DNA of 64,000 nt from Brachionus plicatilis (Eukaryota > Rotifera > Eurotatoria > Ploima > Brachionidae), in assembly GCA_010279815.1 (NCBI GenBank), contig QEOQ01000226.1, forward strand, positions 2,979,219-3,043,218, written 5' to 3'. A program made the translations under genes and the position numbers. Under the pieces are notes generated by a model, which did no database searches, was not told the origin of the DNA, and worked only from the letters and a program-made list of their open reading frames with translations. The first letter of the stretch is position 1. The number at the start of each line of letters is the position of its first letter. Of this stretch, positions 11,215-21,355 are shown piece by piece.

Positions 11215-11425
11215 AAAGAGAGGTGTGCCATCAAAAAATTCAAAAGTTTAGAATAACAACCATTTGACTCGAGAAAGGATCAAGATGAAAATTTAATTAT
11301 CGATGAATATACAACTACTCAAGAACCAAATTTCAAACGAAGAAGACTAAATGACTATGAAAGAAAATTTTACGATACTTGTGGTAAGCCTTTACAAAAA
11401 AAATTGTACTACTATTGTCTTTTTT
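11215..11425 (+). pseudogene. Unidentified basic C-terminal fragment
   Basis: Frames around 11215-11425 read TRKRGVPSKNSK, then (after a shift) DSRKDQDENLIIDEYTTTQE and NFKRRRLNDYERKFYDTC. A basic KRG-P-SKNSK motif followed by an acidic segment resembles tails of transposon-encoded proteins. Broken frame, no partner exons. Confidence 0.25.
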
Positions 11426-11524
11426 AATAAATTAATGAAAAATTTGGTTTTTATTATTTTTATGATTTTTATTAATGAAATAGTATAAATCATTTCTCGT
11501 TTTGTTCAATCTTGCTCTTAAATC

Positions 11525-12070
11525 AACATGAATCCTTTTAAAACTGGATTAATTATCTTTGAAGTGAATTAATAATAATAATAAAAATAATAATAATAAA
11601 AGCTACAGCAGACTAACTGCGGAGCAATGCTATAAGCCTTGCTATAGTAACTGTCTGATTTTAAATTATATCTTAAAAGATTATGTTAATAAGAAAAAAA
11701 TTAATTTTTTTAAATTTTTCTTTGGTAATAAGTTTAATTATGCTAAGTAATTATTAAATTTTAATTTTTTGTTGAGCAATTTACCCGTTTACGGATTAAG
11801 TAGTTTTTTTTCTAATATCTAAGCGACTTGGCCTCTACGAAAAAAGTGCTCTTGTTACATAATGTCAGAAGAAAAATAGGAATATCATTGAAATGGGGCA
11901 TAATTAAAAATAAATTTTATTTACAATTATGATTACTTAATCCGTAAACGAGTGAATTGCTTAATAAAAAATTAAAATTTAACAATTACTTAGCATAATT
12001 AAACTTATTACCAAAGAAAAATTTAATTCACTTCAAAGATAATTAATCCAGTTTTAAAAGGGTTTATGCT
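11525..12070. mobile_element. Foldback element with an inserted retroelement tail
   Basis: Inverted arms of about 135-140 bp. The outer parts pair 11531-11569 with 12022-12061. The inner parts pair about 11703-11812 with 11935-12021. The right arm is continuous. The left arm is broken by about 130 bp at 11570-11702: an (AAT)n run and then AAAGCTACAGCAGACTAACT and onward. On the minus strand this reads like the 3' end and simple-repeat tail of a LINE or SINE. The order of events is foldback first, retro-insertion later. No target duplication was resolved for the outer element. Confidence 0.6.
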
Positions 12071-12690
12071 TAGACAATTAGATCCAGTAGAAAATATAGC
12101 TTAAAGCAGTTTTTCCCGGGAAATTTCAATTTTTGAGACAAAATTCACAAATATCAAATAATAAACTGCTGAATAAATATTTAAAATTTATTAATTTCGG
12201 TTAGTTTTAAATGATTGAAAAATCAAAATAAAAAAAATTGATGGAAGATTTAACTTTTTTTATTTTTTATACTTAAATACTTTCTTCAAATATTTAAGAT
12301 GGCTTTTTGAAAATAATCAGATAATAATATCAATAGAATTTACTTTTTTTAACACTTAAATTAAATTAAAAATTTAAAGTCTTTTATGAAATAATCCTTT
12401 ATACAGAATGAAGACCTTAATCACGAACCGACAAGGTTATATTTTTATAAATTATCTTTGTTTCGATAAATAAAGTACATCTTTAAAATTTAAACTTAAA
12501 AAATTAATTGTTAATAAAAGCTGATATATTTATTGGCTAAATTAATTTTTGATATTGATGCTCAGACCAGTAAACGAGTTGTTTTTTGTTTGAAACTTTA
12601 AAGATTACCAAATTATGAACTAAAGTCTTAAATTCATAATAGAGAAAAACTTTTTTAGAGAATTTTTATTTAAGAGAAAAAAAAACAGAG
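12071..12690. other. AT-rich interval downstream of the TRP exon
   Basis: No open frame or exon is supported. If the TRP exon is spliced at 12824, a last exon could lie here on the minus strand, but I could not find one. Confidence 0.4.
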
Positions 12691-12694
12691 ATAA

Positions 12695-13721
12695 TTAAGT
12701 GTCAATATTATAGAGAATAAATTTATTAGAGAAAAAAAAAATATAATAGAGAATATAAAAAAAATATAATAATAAAAATATAAGTGAGTCGTCTCTTTCA
12801 GCTGTCTTAAACAATTCGCTTACCTCGTCAATTGAAATACCTGTGAAAATGTTAAGCAATAAAATAGACATAAAATAAATAAAGACTGCGTAAATGATAA
12901 AATTGATTAAAGTAAATGAGTTCAATTGATCCAAACCCATATTGTCGGTTTCCAGAGAACCAATCATCATGGTAATTGTCTTAAATAAGCCCATTTCATA
13001 TGAAGAATTGAAAAAACTCAAATAGTCCTCTTGATTTGTGCTGTAATTGTTTTCCAAATTCTTAAACGAAAGGACAAAAGCGATCAGAAATAGTAAAACA
13101 ATTACAACCAGATTATTTGCCTTGTGTAATATCTTTCCAATCACTCGTACATATTTTCCAAAATGTAAGAATTTGTCCATTTTGATCACCAACACGCTAT
13201 ATGCTAGCACAATTGTGACAGAAAATAGAGCTATATTTACCTGGTTCAGGCCCAGGATAATTGTCACAAATGCTAGCATATAAGTCAAGCACTCCATTAG
13301 GTTTTTATTAGATAAAAAGTAAAACTTTTCTGTACTTATATCTTGAAAGTCGGAATATTTCGATTTTTTCAAATCATGTAGAAAAGAATAAATTGAATCG
13401 AAGATTTGAACAAATTCGAAAAATAAATTGATTAACAAAAATATAAGTGCTGTTATCTTTGAATAGCTGCTCCATTCACCAGACAATTTCTTATATTCAG
13501 TAATGTGAATAGAGTAAAAAATCAAAAAACCACAATAAATTAGTAAGAAAAATATGTATATAAAAAATGGCAGCCGATTCCAATGTTTGTCCAATAAAAT
13601 TTTAAAATTTGAATTGCAAAGTATTTTTTCATTTGGTGTTTTGATTAAATTTTCAAAAAATTCTTCAATTGAATCGATTTTTTTTTGTTCAGTTTTTTCT
13701 TTTCCATATATTTCTTTGCAT
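12695..13721 (-). CDS. TRPA-like cation channel exon (membrane domain)
   Basis: Translated from 13721, after the acceptor TTTTTAAAAG. The frame is open upstream of the first in-frame start-like codon and reads IDSIEEFFENLIKTPNEKIL, then LLDKHWNRLPFFIYIFF. Six hydrophobic segments follow. LFKTITMMIGSLE before the last one matches the TRPA pore loop, and LLNIFTGISIDE at the end of S6 matches the TRPA S6 exit. It would form a non-selective cation pore in the membrane. The start phase (one base, then TGC) fits the donor at the end of the LRR exon at 15378, so this is probably exon 2 of an LRR-TRP gene. The 3' end is uncertain. The ORF runs to 12695 through an odd hydrophobic tail, while a strong donor (GAG|GTAAGC) after 12824 may splice to an exon I could not identify. 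Confidence 0.75.
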
Positions 13722-13858
13722 CTTTTAAAAATAAAAATTAAAACTAAACAAAGATTAAATTTTTTCTTTCTTTGTATTTAAATATTTTAAATTTAATTTT
13801 TTTTATTCAACTTATTCTATCTGTTGTTTGCTTCTATAATTAAACTGAAACATTTTTT

Positions 13859-14089
13859 AGCCAAGTTAAATTTTTGATCAAATTTCAAGCGCACAATCTT
13901 GCTCAAACATTTTTAAATGTGCAGTTAAATTTCATTGCATTTTTAGAAATTACAATACTTTTTCAAAAGTTTAAAAATAAAGCTTAAAATGTTAAAAAAA
14001 TTAAAAATCTGCGTGAAATTTAATTGTGCATCTAAAAATTTTTGAGCAAGATTGAGCGCTTGAAATTTGATCAAAAATTTTACTTTGCT
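13859..14089. repeat. Foldback MITE in the LRR-TRP intron
   Basis: Arms of about 77 bp (13859-13935 and 14012-14089) are inverted copies with a few mismatches. They share TTTTTGATCAAATTTCAAGC and a following TCTTGCTCAAA block. The spacer is about 76 bp. No target duplication was resolved. Confidence 0.65.
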
Positions 14090-14301
14090 CATATTTTTCA
14101 CATATTCTTAATTTCGACCTTTCTTAATCACGAGTTTTTTTAAGTTGTCTAAAAAAAATGTGCTACCGGTAAATAAAGATGTGTTATTTAAACTAATTAA
14201 TTATTATTATAATATAACCCCTTTTTTTTAAAAAAATATTTTTTAAAATTGATGGCTTTGTTTAATTAAGACAGTCAATACCCTTTTTTTTTAGATCTTA
14301 T

Positions 14302-14601
14302 CAGGCTTGTTTTTAAGTCACAAGTCTTAAGTCAAGTCAATTCAAAGACTTAATTTTTTTTTTTTTTTAAGTCAAGTCAATGATTTAATAAATCCATATT
14401 TGATACCAATAAAGTAATTGATTCCAAATTCCTGGCTGTTAATCTTGACCTTTGTGGTCTGTAAATGTAACCAGTTTATGAAAACATTTTTTCAACTGTT
14501 CCAAATGAAGCAGATATTGATAATATTTTTTGGGCAAATCATGACTTTAAACTTAATTTTTTGTCACTTAGACTTAAAACTGTGACTTACAAACAAGTCT
14601 G
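14302..14601. mobile_element. hAT MITE, 8-bp target duplication
   Basis: A 300-bp element with terminal repeats CAGGCTTGTTTTTAAGTCAC (left) and the complement of CAGACTTGTTTGTAAGTCAC (right). The perfect 8-bp duplication GATCTTAT lies at 14294-14301 and 14602-14609. Repeated AAGTC units fill the arms. An 8-bp duplication with CAG ends is the hAT signature. It has no ORF. It lies within the proposed intron of the LRR-TRP gene. Confidence 0.88.
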
Positions 14602-14824
14602 GATCTTATTTCAAAATATATATATTGAAATATATTGAAATGAAAGTCATCTTTTCTTTTGTTACGAGGTCACTACATGAGCTTATAAAATCAATTCAAT
14701 TCATACATCACTAAAATAAAAAACTAAAGCGATAAATGGATTCTTGTTATCAACACCAACAAATCCTTCTAAACCGAAACTACTCGATTTGTTAAGAAAT
14801 GATATCGTTACTTGAAACTCTTCA

Positions 14825-15520
14825 CATCTTCTCAAGCAATTCATATTCGTTAGTAATTTTAAAAAGTTGGTTTAAGTCTCCCCTGATCAGTCTTATTTTG
14901 AAATTAGTTAAATTCAGACTTGTTTTTAAGTCACAAGTTTAAGTCTAAGTCATGACTTAAATTTTTAAAATTTTAACTAGATATAGACATGGTATCAAAT
15001 AGATCTAACCTACTATTAGATAAATAATTTGCAAAAATGAGTGGATCATTTTAAACAAGAAGTACATCACTTTGTATGAAAATCTCAAAGAAATGATTGA
15101 TAATAAAATAAAAAACATAAGTATCTACTTTTAACGCTCAAGTTCGTTTAATTATCCCAGGAACTAGTTGAATTATTTTTTCTAATGTAATCACATTGTT
15201 TTTTCTTGTCTAATTTTTAGTCTTAAATAGCTGAGCTGAATTGAAGGACTCAAATCTTTTCTTGGTACGAGGACTCACACAAAATATTTATAGAAATTTA
15301 AAACAAAAAAAATTAAATTTTAATTTTGAGTTTGTTAATATAATTAGTTAAAATAAGTTTAGTACAAAATTAATCACCTGATATCAGATTGATAATCATC
15401 TATGTATTCCAAGCATTTGCTTTCTAATAAAAAATTCAATAAATTGAACCATTTCTTATCAAAAAGATCACTGAAATTGAACATTTCATTCAAACTTAAG
15501 TCTTTTTTACAATTTTCAAA
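14825..15520 (-). repeat. Segment duplicated in inverted orientation at 31413-32105
   Basis: The last about 140 nt of the LRR exon, its splice donor and about 550 bp of the following intron occur again, nearly identical, on the opposite strand at 31413-32105. The copied part includes a truncated hAT end (CAGACTTGTTTTTAAGTCAC at about 14920) and the bend region at 15000-15370. Confidence 0.85.
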
Positions 15521-17731
15521 GAAAGACTGAAATTTAACAGAAATTTTTTCTTCTTTTTGACTATTTTCAAAGCACAAATTTTTAAAGAATATCTTAAAAA
15601 AGCAAATATGAAGATCTTCATTCTCACTGTGTCTCAAAATTTCGAAACATTCTGTAAAATCCTTATCAATTTTCGAATAGAAATTATTTGCATAAAGATA
15701 GTTGTCATTTTCGAAGAGACACTCAATTAAATCAACATTACCTCTGTGAATCAAATAATAGAATGATTTCGACGAAAATATTTTGAAGTCAACGTTTATT
15801 AAATCAAATTTACTTAATTGATTGTCGATTAATGATTTTAAATTAATGATAAATTCAGGTGGAATTATATCTGCAAAAATCAGAAAATCAAGAAAAGTAT
15901 AATTAAATCGGTTGAAATCGTCGATAAAATTTTGAATAAATCGAAACTTTTCGAAATGAGATGAATTTTGAATAAAAAAGTAGATAAAAAATGAGAAATC
16001 AAAATTCAAGTTGCGAATGAAATATTTACTTTTAAGACGTTTTTCATTTTCATTTTTTATTCTAATTATTCCAAAACTCATTAAAGCCTCGACAATTTTT
16101 ATATCTAATTTTGAAATTGAAGAAAAATCAATTCTAGAAAAAATAGACTCTCTATCATTGCTTCCATTCATTATAAGGTTAAATTTGAAAAGAATTTTTT
16201 GTTCATTTGCTGCAAATTTAACAAATTCTTTATCACGAACCAAATAAAGCTTGACATAATCAACCCCCATTATTTTCGGATTAAATACATGATTATGAAG
16301 TGAATATAGAAACTCAATTGGTTCAAATTTAAAATTAAACTGAAATTTTATAAAAGATTGTAAGTAACTTTTGAACTTTTTTCCAAAAAATGAAGAAATA
16401 TTTATCTTAATCCCTTCTATTTTAATTTTGTCTATTTTTATCGGACCTAAATAGAAATCCTTAAAAAAATCCTCAAAATTATTATATGAAAAATTAATAC
16501 AATAAATTGAATCAAAGGAATTAAGATTAATAAAGTTAAAAAACTTATACCTATTAAAACTTAAATCTAAAATAAATAATGAGTTAAGATTCTTAAAAAA
16601 AGTAAAATTTATTTTTTCAATTAAATTATTCGAAAGATTTAAATCCCTTAATCGATTATATTCAGGAAAATGTAAATCGTTTAAACTTTCAATCTTGTTA
16701 CCGCTCAAATTAAGTTCCTCAAGACATTTTAAATTCCCGAAAAAATTTTTATCTATTTCTTCGATTAAATTATTCTCTAGGTGTAAAAGTCTGAGTTTAT
16801 TACCATCAGGAAAATGTAAATCGTTTAAACTTACAATCTTGTTACCGCTTAAATTAAGTTCATAAAGAAATTTTAAATTTTTGATGAAATTTTGATCTAT
16901 TTCTTCGATTAAATTATTCTCTGGGTATAATTGTCCGAGTTTATTCTCATAAGGAAAATGTAAATCGTTTAAACTTACAATCTTGTTACCGCTTAAATCA
17001 AGTATCTCAAGAAATATTAAATTCCCGAAGAAATTTTGATCTATTTCTTCGATTAAATTATCCTTTAGGTATAATCGTCTGAGATCATTCCAATTAGGAA
17101 AATGTAAATCGTTTAAACTAACAATCTTGTTACCGCTTAAATCAAGTACCTCAAGACATTTTAAATTCTTGAAGAAATTTTTATCTATTTTTTCGATTAA
17201 ATTATTCTCTAGGTATAAAATTTCGAGTTGATAATCTTCTGGAAAATGTAAATCGTTTAAACTTACAATCTTGTTACCGCTTAAATCAAGTACTTCAAGA
17301 AATATTAAATTCTTGAAGAAATTTTGATCTATTTTTTCGATTAAATTATCCTTTAGGTATAATCGTCCGAGAGTATTCTCATTAGGAAAATGTAAATCGT
17401 TTAAACTTACAATCTTGTTACCGCTTAAATTAAGTAACTCAAGACATATTAAATTCTTGAAGAAATTTTGATCTATTTCTTCGATTAAATTATTCTTTAG
17501 GTATAATTGTCTGAGTCGATTTTCTTTAGGAAAATTAAAATCTATTGAATTTCTAATCTTTTTTTCGCTTTGGTCTTGAATTAATAGACTTTCTAAAATC
17601 CGAAAAAAGTTCTTATCTTTAAAGGATAAATTCCTTATTTTATAGATTTGATTTTGTAGTCCTAAGTCAAGAATTTCTAAACTTTTTAATTTGATAATAA
17701 AATATTCATTTATTTCTTCGGATGAGTTCAT
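15378..17731 (-). CDS. LRR (and ankyrin-like) exon of a probable LRR-TRPA channel
   Basis: An open frame of 784 codons from the ATG at 17731. There is a TTTAAATA box about 60 bp upstream and no signal peptide. Residues about 65-405 are leucine-rich repeats in seven 48-residue doublets. Residues about 406-560 form a capping region. The rest is helical, with ankyrin-like pairs such as YYLIHRGNVDLIECLFEND and KKWFNLLNFLLESKCLEYID. The frame would stop at TGA 15374-15376, but the exon ends in a good donor (ATATCAG|GTGATT, cut after 15378) in phase 2. The TRPA-like exon starting at 13721 supplies the missing base. The N-terminal cytosolic repeats would replace the ankyrin array of TRPA channels. 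If unspliced, it would be a cytosolic 785-residue LRR protein. Predicted fusion about 1126 residues. Confidence 0.75.
16617..17560 (-). repeat. 144-bp coding tandem repeats (seven LRR doublets)
   Basis: DNA repeats of 144 bp encode SLNDLHFP, YLKDNLIE(K/E)ID, NFFKNL and LDLSGNKIV in order, about 24 residues per LRR. Inner copies are near-identical (for example NKIVSLNDLHFP is unchanged in copies 2-6). The first and last are diverged. The variable positions cluster after LHFP and around the NL.FLE segment. This points to recent unequal exchange or gene conversion. Confidence 0.85.
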
Positions 17732-17949
17732 TTCACCGACAATTATCTGAATTTTTTATTGTGAACTTATTTTTTTTTCAAGCATTCGTATTTAAATAAA
17801 TTTTTAGGTTCTCATGACAACTGTTGTTGTCAAGTTGGTCGATCTCATTTATTTATACGTTTACTACTCTATGTTTGGAAATTATATACGTAATGCTAAG
17901 TTCAAAAAGTTTCTTTACTTTTTTGATTGTTTCTCAGCGAGTTCTTCGA

Positions 17950-18130
17950 AAATTAGACGATGTAGATTATCTAAGTGGTTATCAGATTCATTATAAAAAC
18001 GCTCATTAGGACCAAAACAAATGAAATCAACATTTTTTTGACCATTGTCAAATCTGTAAAATACTTTTTTACACAACTTATAAGGCCGTCAATTAAAAAT
18101 TATCGGGATGCGTGTTTCTTCGATAAGCTA
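17950..18130 (-). pseudogene. Coding-like fragment upstream of the LRR gene
   Basis: The minus strand reads VFYRFDNGQKNVDFICFGPN, ERFYNESDNHLDNLHRLIFE and ELAEKQSKK then a stop. The composition is protein-like over about 60 codons. Stops and a frame change lie just upstream, and there is no start. No family was recognised. It could be a last exon or a remnant. Confidence 0.3.
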
Positions 18131-19031
18131 AATTGGACGGATATAAATTTCGGCAAATTTTAATTTCGTTAGATTAATTTCGAAAAGTCAATATGTGACA
18201 TTAAGTTTTTTAGACATGAAAATCAATTTCATAATTTATTATTAAAACCGTTAAAAACATTTGTTAATTAGATTAAAAATCAATTAAAAATTAATTATTT
18301 TTAATTAACTTTTGTTTTACATAAGCCATAAATAATAATTTGTTCATTCATTATTTCTTTTTTTAACATGTCTTGATTTTTAGTAAAAAAAAAATTGAAA
18401 AAATCGCCAGCAGTACATAATGAGTGCCATCTAAGTATTTCATATATATTTATAGCTAGAATTAATTAATAATTAAATTTCGAATTTATTTTTTTCCTAA
18501 TAATTTGGTTTAATTTGCAATAATTTTTTTTAATTGAGTTTTCGAAATAATTTTTGTCGAAATAAACGGATACCAAGATATTTTTCAACTTAGAATATTT
18601 TATTTTACAGTGCAATGAGTATATAAATTTATGCAGTCTAAATTCGTTACAATTTTCGCAATAAAGCGGTTTTAACTCGTCTTTTTGTTCATGAATTTTT
18701 TAATTTTAACTTTCGCTCATTTTTGTCGATCTTTTATTTTTTTTTTTTATTTTTTTAATAGTTTTTTTTATTTAAATACTAATTTAAAAAGGCTTCGAGC
18801 TAACATTCGAAAAGAGCGCATATTCGAAGTGAAGCCATTTCTGCCCAGTAAAAAAAAAAAAAAAAAATAATAAAAACAAACAAACATAATTTAAATTACA
18901 TCATTAAAAATAAATTTTTTTTTTTTTCTTTTTTTAAAAAAGAAAAAAGAAAGACAGAAGAAAAGAAAGAAGACAAAAAATTTGATAGTTTCTAAATAAC
19001 TATATAAGAGAATCCTGTTCTCATATCATAT
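18131..19031. other. AT-rich interval with poly(A)/poly(T) tracts
   Basis: No gene. A-tracts at 18851-18867 and a T-rich/A-rich inverted stretch at 18915-18950 could form a weak hairpin. Confidence 0.45.
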
Positions 19032-19198
19032 TGTAACACCCCACTCACCCCGGTCCCCGCCTCGACATGTTTAAATATGTTATTTCTTTCTTTATATTAT
19101 AATGTTTAGTTTTTAGTTTTAGTTTTTTTTTGTTTGAATAAAAGAATTACAGAACTTTGTTCTTTTTTTTGTTTTATTTAATAGCTCACGCTATTAAA
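19032..19198 (+). repeat. 5' LTR
   Basis: Starts TGTAACACCCCACTCACCCC and ends near CACGCTATTAAA. It is followed at once by the primer-binding-like site. It matches the 3' LTR with about one difference in a T run. Very short for Gypsy. Confidence 0.9.
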
Positions 19199-19199
19199 T

Positions 19200-19216
19200 T
19201 GGTGGCAGCGGTAAAG
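19200..19216 (+). promoter_or_regulatory. Primer-binding-like site
   Basis: TGGTGGCAGCGGTAAAG directly after the 5' LTR begins with TGG, the complement of a tRNA CCA end. I do not assign the tRNA. Confidence 0.65.
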
Positions 19217-19392
19217 AAGTTTTTCCACGAGGAATTTTTTATCCTATTTAATCATGGACAGGAGAGATTGGTATATGTCGCTAAATGTCCAGTTATTTAC
19301 TGCAAGCCTAGGATTGGCAGTTTTTCTTTATTTTGTTTTTTTGTTTTTGTGTTGTGGTGGTGGTAGCTACAGTAATATCTGTCACGTTTGGA

Positions 19393-20826
19393 ATGATGTG
19401 GTTACAGAACATGTCAATCGGTAGACCTATTGAACGTCGTCGTCACGACTCCAAGGAGTTTGAATTGACACAAGTCAATAGATCATTAATTAATATCAAG
19501 CGAGAAGAAGAAGATGCGAAGGAAAATCTTGAGCGGGCGCTCACGCCACGGACTACAACAACGCAAAAACCAAAATTGTGTCAGGTAGAAAAGGAAAACT
19601 CAGATTACAAACCACGAGACCAAGACGTGGCGAGACGAGTTGAGATGAAATTAGAACCGGAAGGCGTACAGACAACCCTTGGATCATATCATTTTGAATT
19701 TAACGGTTCTCGTCCATTCCAAGTAGACAACAAGTGGCCTGAAAAGCCCCGACGCCCAGCTGGACTGTTCGAATCCTTTAATTGCAATGAAGGCTTCACC
19801 AACGTTTCTGATCTGAACACAGGTATACAGGACAATACTGTCATCCAACCCGTGAAGAACTCACAAACCGAACAAACCCCTAAAGTCGGGTTTACCCTTC
19901 TCGGAGAGGAAAATCCGTCAATCAAGAACCATTGTTTTGACCCGTTTTCAGTTGATCGGGAACCGAATAAGACTACAACCAACGCACAACGGATTTCCGA
20001 AACAAACATCAATCCGACTGAAACGAGACATCGTTGGATCACGGGAGATGCGCTCCTAGACAACTATACGACGAGTACTCCCAGCGTTTCACAAGAGCAG
20101 TGGCTATTCAAGGACTCTTGTTTTCGCCCAAGTCGGTACTCGGGCTCGATGGACCTGAACACATGGTGGAAAAGGTTTGAGATCTTCGTTAAAAATGCAC
20201 ACGTCCCGTTGAAAGCTTTACGTTCCGTATTACTCTCGTTTCTCGACGACGATTGCATACCAGTTTTCGAAAATTGCACGCCCGAACGGACAGCCGGTTT
20301 AGATGAACTAAAAGATCAAATGTACAAATTGTTCGCAGTTTGTGAAGAAATCAAAGTGGACTCGTTTGCTAATTTCTTCAGTAGGAAACAATTTCGGGAT
20401 GAGGAAACCAAGTCGTATTTCTCAGAGTTGTGGCGACTCGCTAAAATCGCATTTAAAAATGAACCGTGCATAGATCATGACCGTTGCGTGCGGGACCGTT
20501 TCATCAGCGGTTTATGCGATCCGTACCTTGTTATGCAGATAACGTCTAATAAGCCTAATACCAGTTTAGAAGCCCTTAACTCTACCATGAAGTTGATGGC
20601 CCACTTAAACTCGTGAAGGACAAACCTCCCACCTTCTACAAGCACCTCGCTTTTCCCAGGGCATCCTAACAGGGACGGTTCCGACAACAAAGACACAAAT
20701 ATTGTACAACCAAACATTACATGCCATTATTGTAAAAAGCCGGGACATTTCATCGCGGAATGCCAAGCGCGTCTGTCCAAGATAAATCAACCGACAAGGG
20801 AAACATCCAAATGGATACCCGAATGA
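19393..20826 (+). pseudogene. Gypsy gag (capsid and zinc knuckle)
   Basis: The first ATG is at 19393. A charged N-terminal region is followed by a capsid-type gag domain (FRPSRYSGSMDLNTWWKRFE, then helical segments to about 20610). A TGA at 20614-20616 breaks the frame. The same frame goes on to a nucleocapsid zinc knuckle, CHYCKKPGHFIAEC (CX2CX4HX4C), at about 20722-20763, and stops at 20824-20826. Gag packages the element RNA in a cytoplasmic particle. The pol frame is +1 relative to gag and overlaps its end. Confidence 0.85.
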
Positions 20827-21355
20827 TCAACACCCGCCTACGGTTTCCAATGTGGTCATAAACAGTGTTATATGTGGGGAAAGTATACAGGGAGATTGTA
20901 ACATCAACGGACGTAGAGTCAGATTTTTATTCGATACCGGGACGGTTAAAACAATCGTTTCGGAGAGGGTGTGGAAACAAGTAAACCGGAACGACATTAA
21001 GGTGAGGCCGATTTGTGGAAAAATGGAGACTTGTAACGGGGGTCCACTACTGATTGTCGGCGCCAGTAAGTGTCAACTACAACTCCAGAATTTTCGCGGT
21101 CAGGTTGAAGTAATCACTGTTAAGCAGTTAAAACATGACTGTCTCCTTGGCTTAGACGTGGCGTTCAAAATCAGTACGGTAAAGACATACCTGAACTTGA
21201 TTCGAGAGGCGTTTGGTGGCAGTCTACCAGCAAATCCCCAGGTAACTATTAACACCACAGATAGCTTTGCTGACCTTCCAAAACAATATCAACCACTGAT
21301 TAACGCCGTTTCAACAACGAGGCCACCCGAATCCGACGAAGAAGTCCAAACGTAG
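20822..21355 (+). pseudogene. Gypsy protease part of pol
   Basis: Aspartic protease with active-site motif FDTGT and later DCLLGLDV (the usual hydrophobic-LLG-D block). It separates gag and pol products. The frame starts in overlap with the gag end. It is cut off from RT by an in-frame TAG at 21353-21355. Confidence 0.85.

Noticed and set aside
15374..17731. The LRR ORF as a complete secreted or receptor LRR protein
   Set aside because: No signal peptide or membrane segment, and the stop lies inside a splice donor in phase with the TRP exon. Kept only as the alternative.
17814..18163. Three overlapping plus-strand ORFs of about 60 codons
   Set aside because: The protein-like composition is on the minus strand at 17950-18130; the plus frames are shadows.
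18685..18870. Plus-strand ORF ending in poly-Lys
   Set aside because: Phe-rich and ends in a genomic A tract; low complexity.
19689..20279. Minus-strand ORFs opposite gag
   Set aside because: Shadows of gag in a G+C-richer region. The same applies to antisense ORFs at 20475-20790, 21289-21639, 22751-23057, 23289-23486 and 23909-24121.
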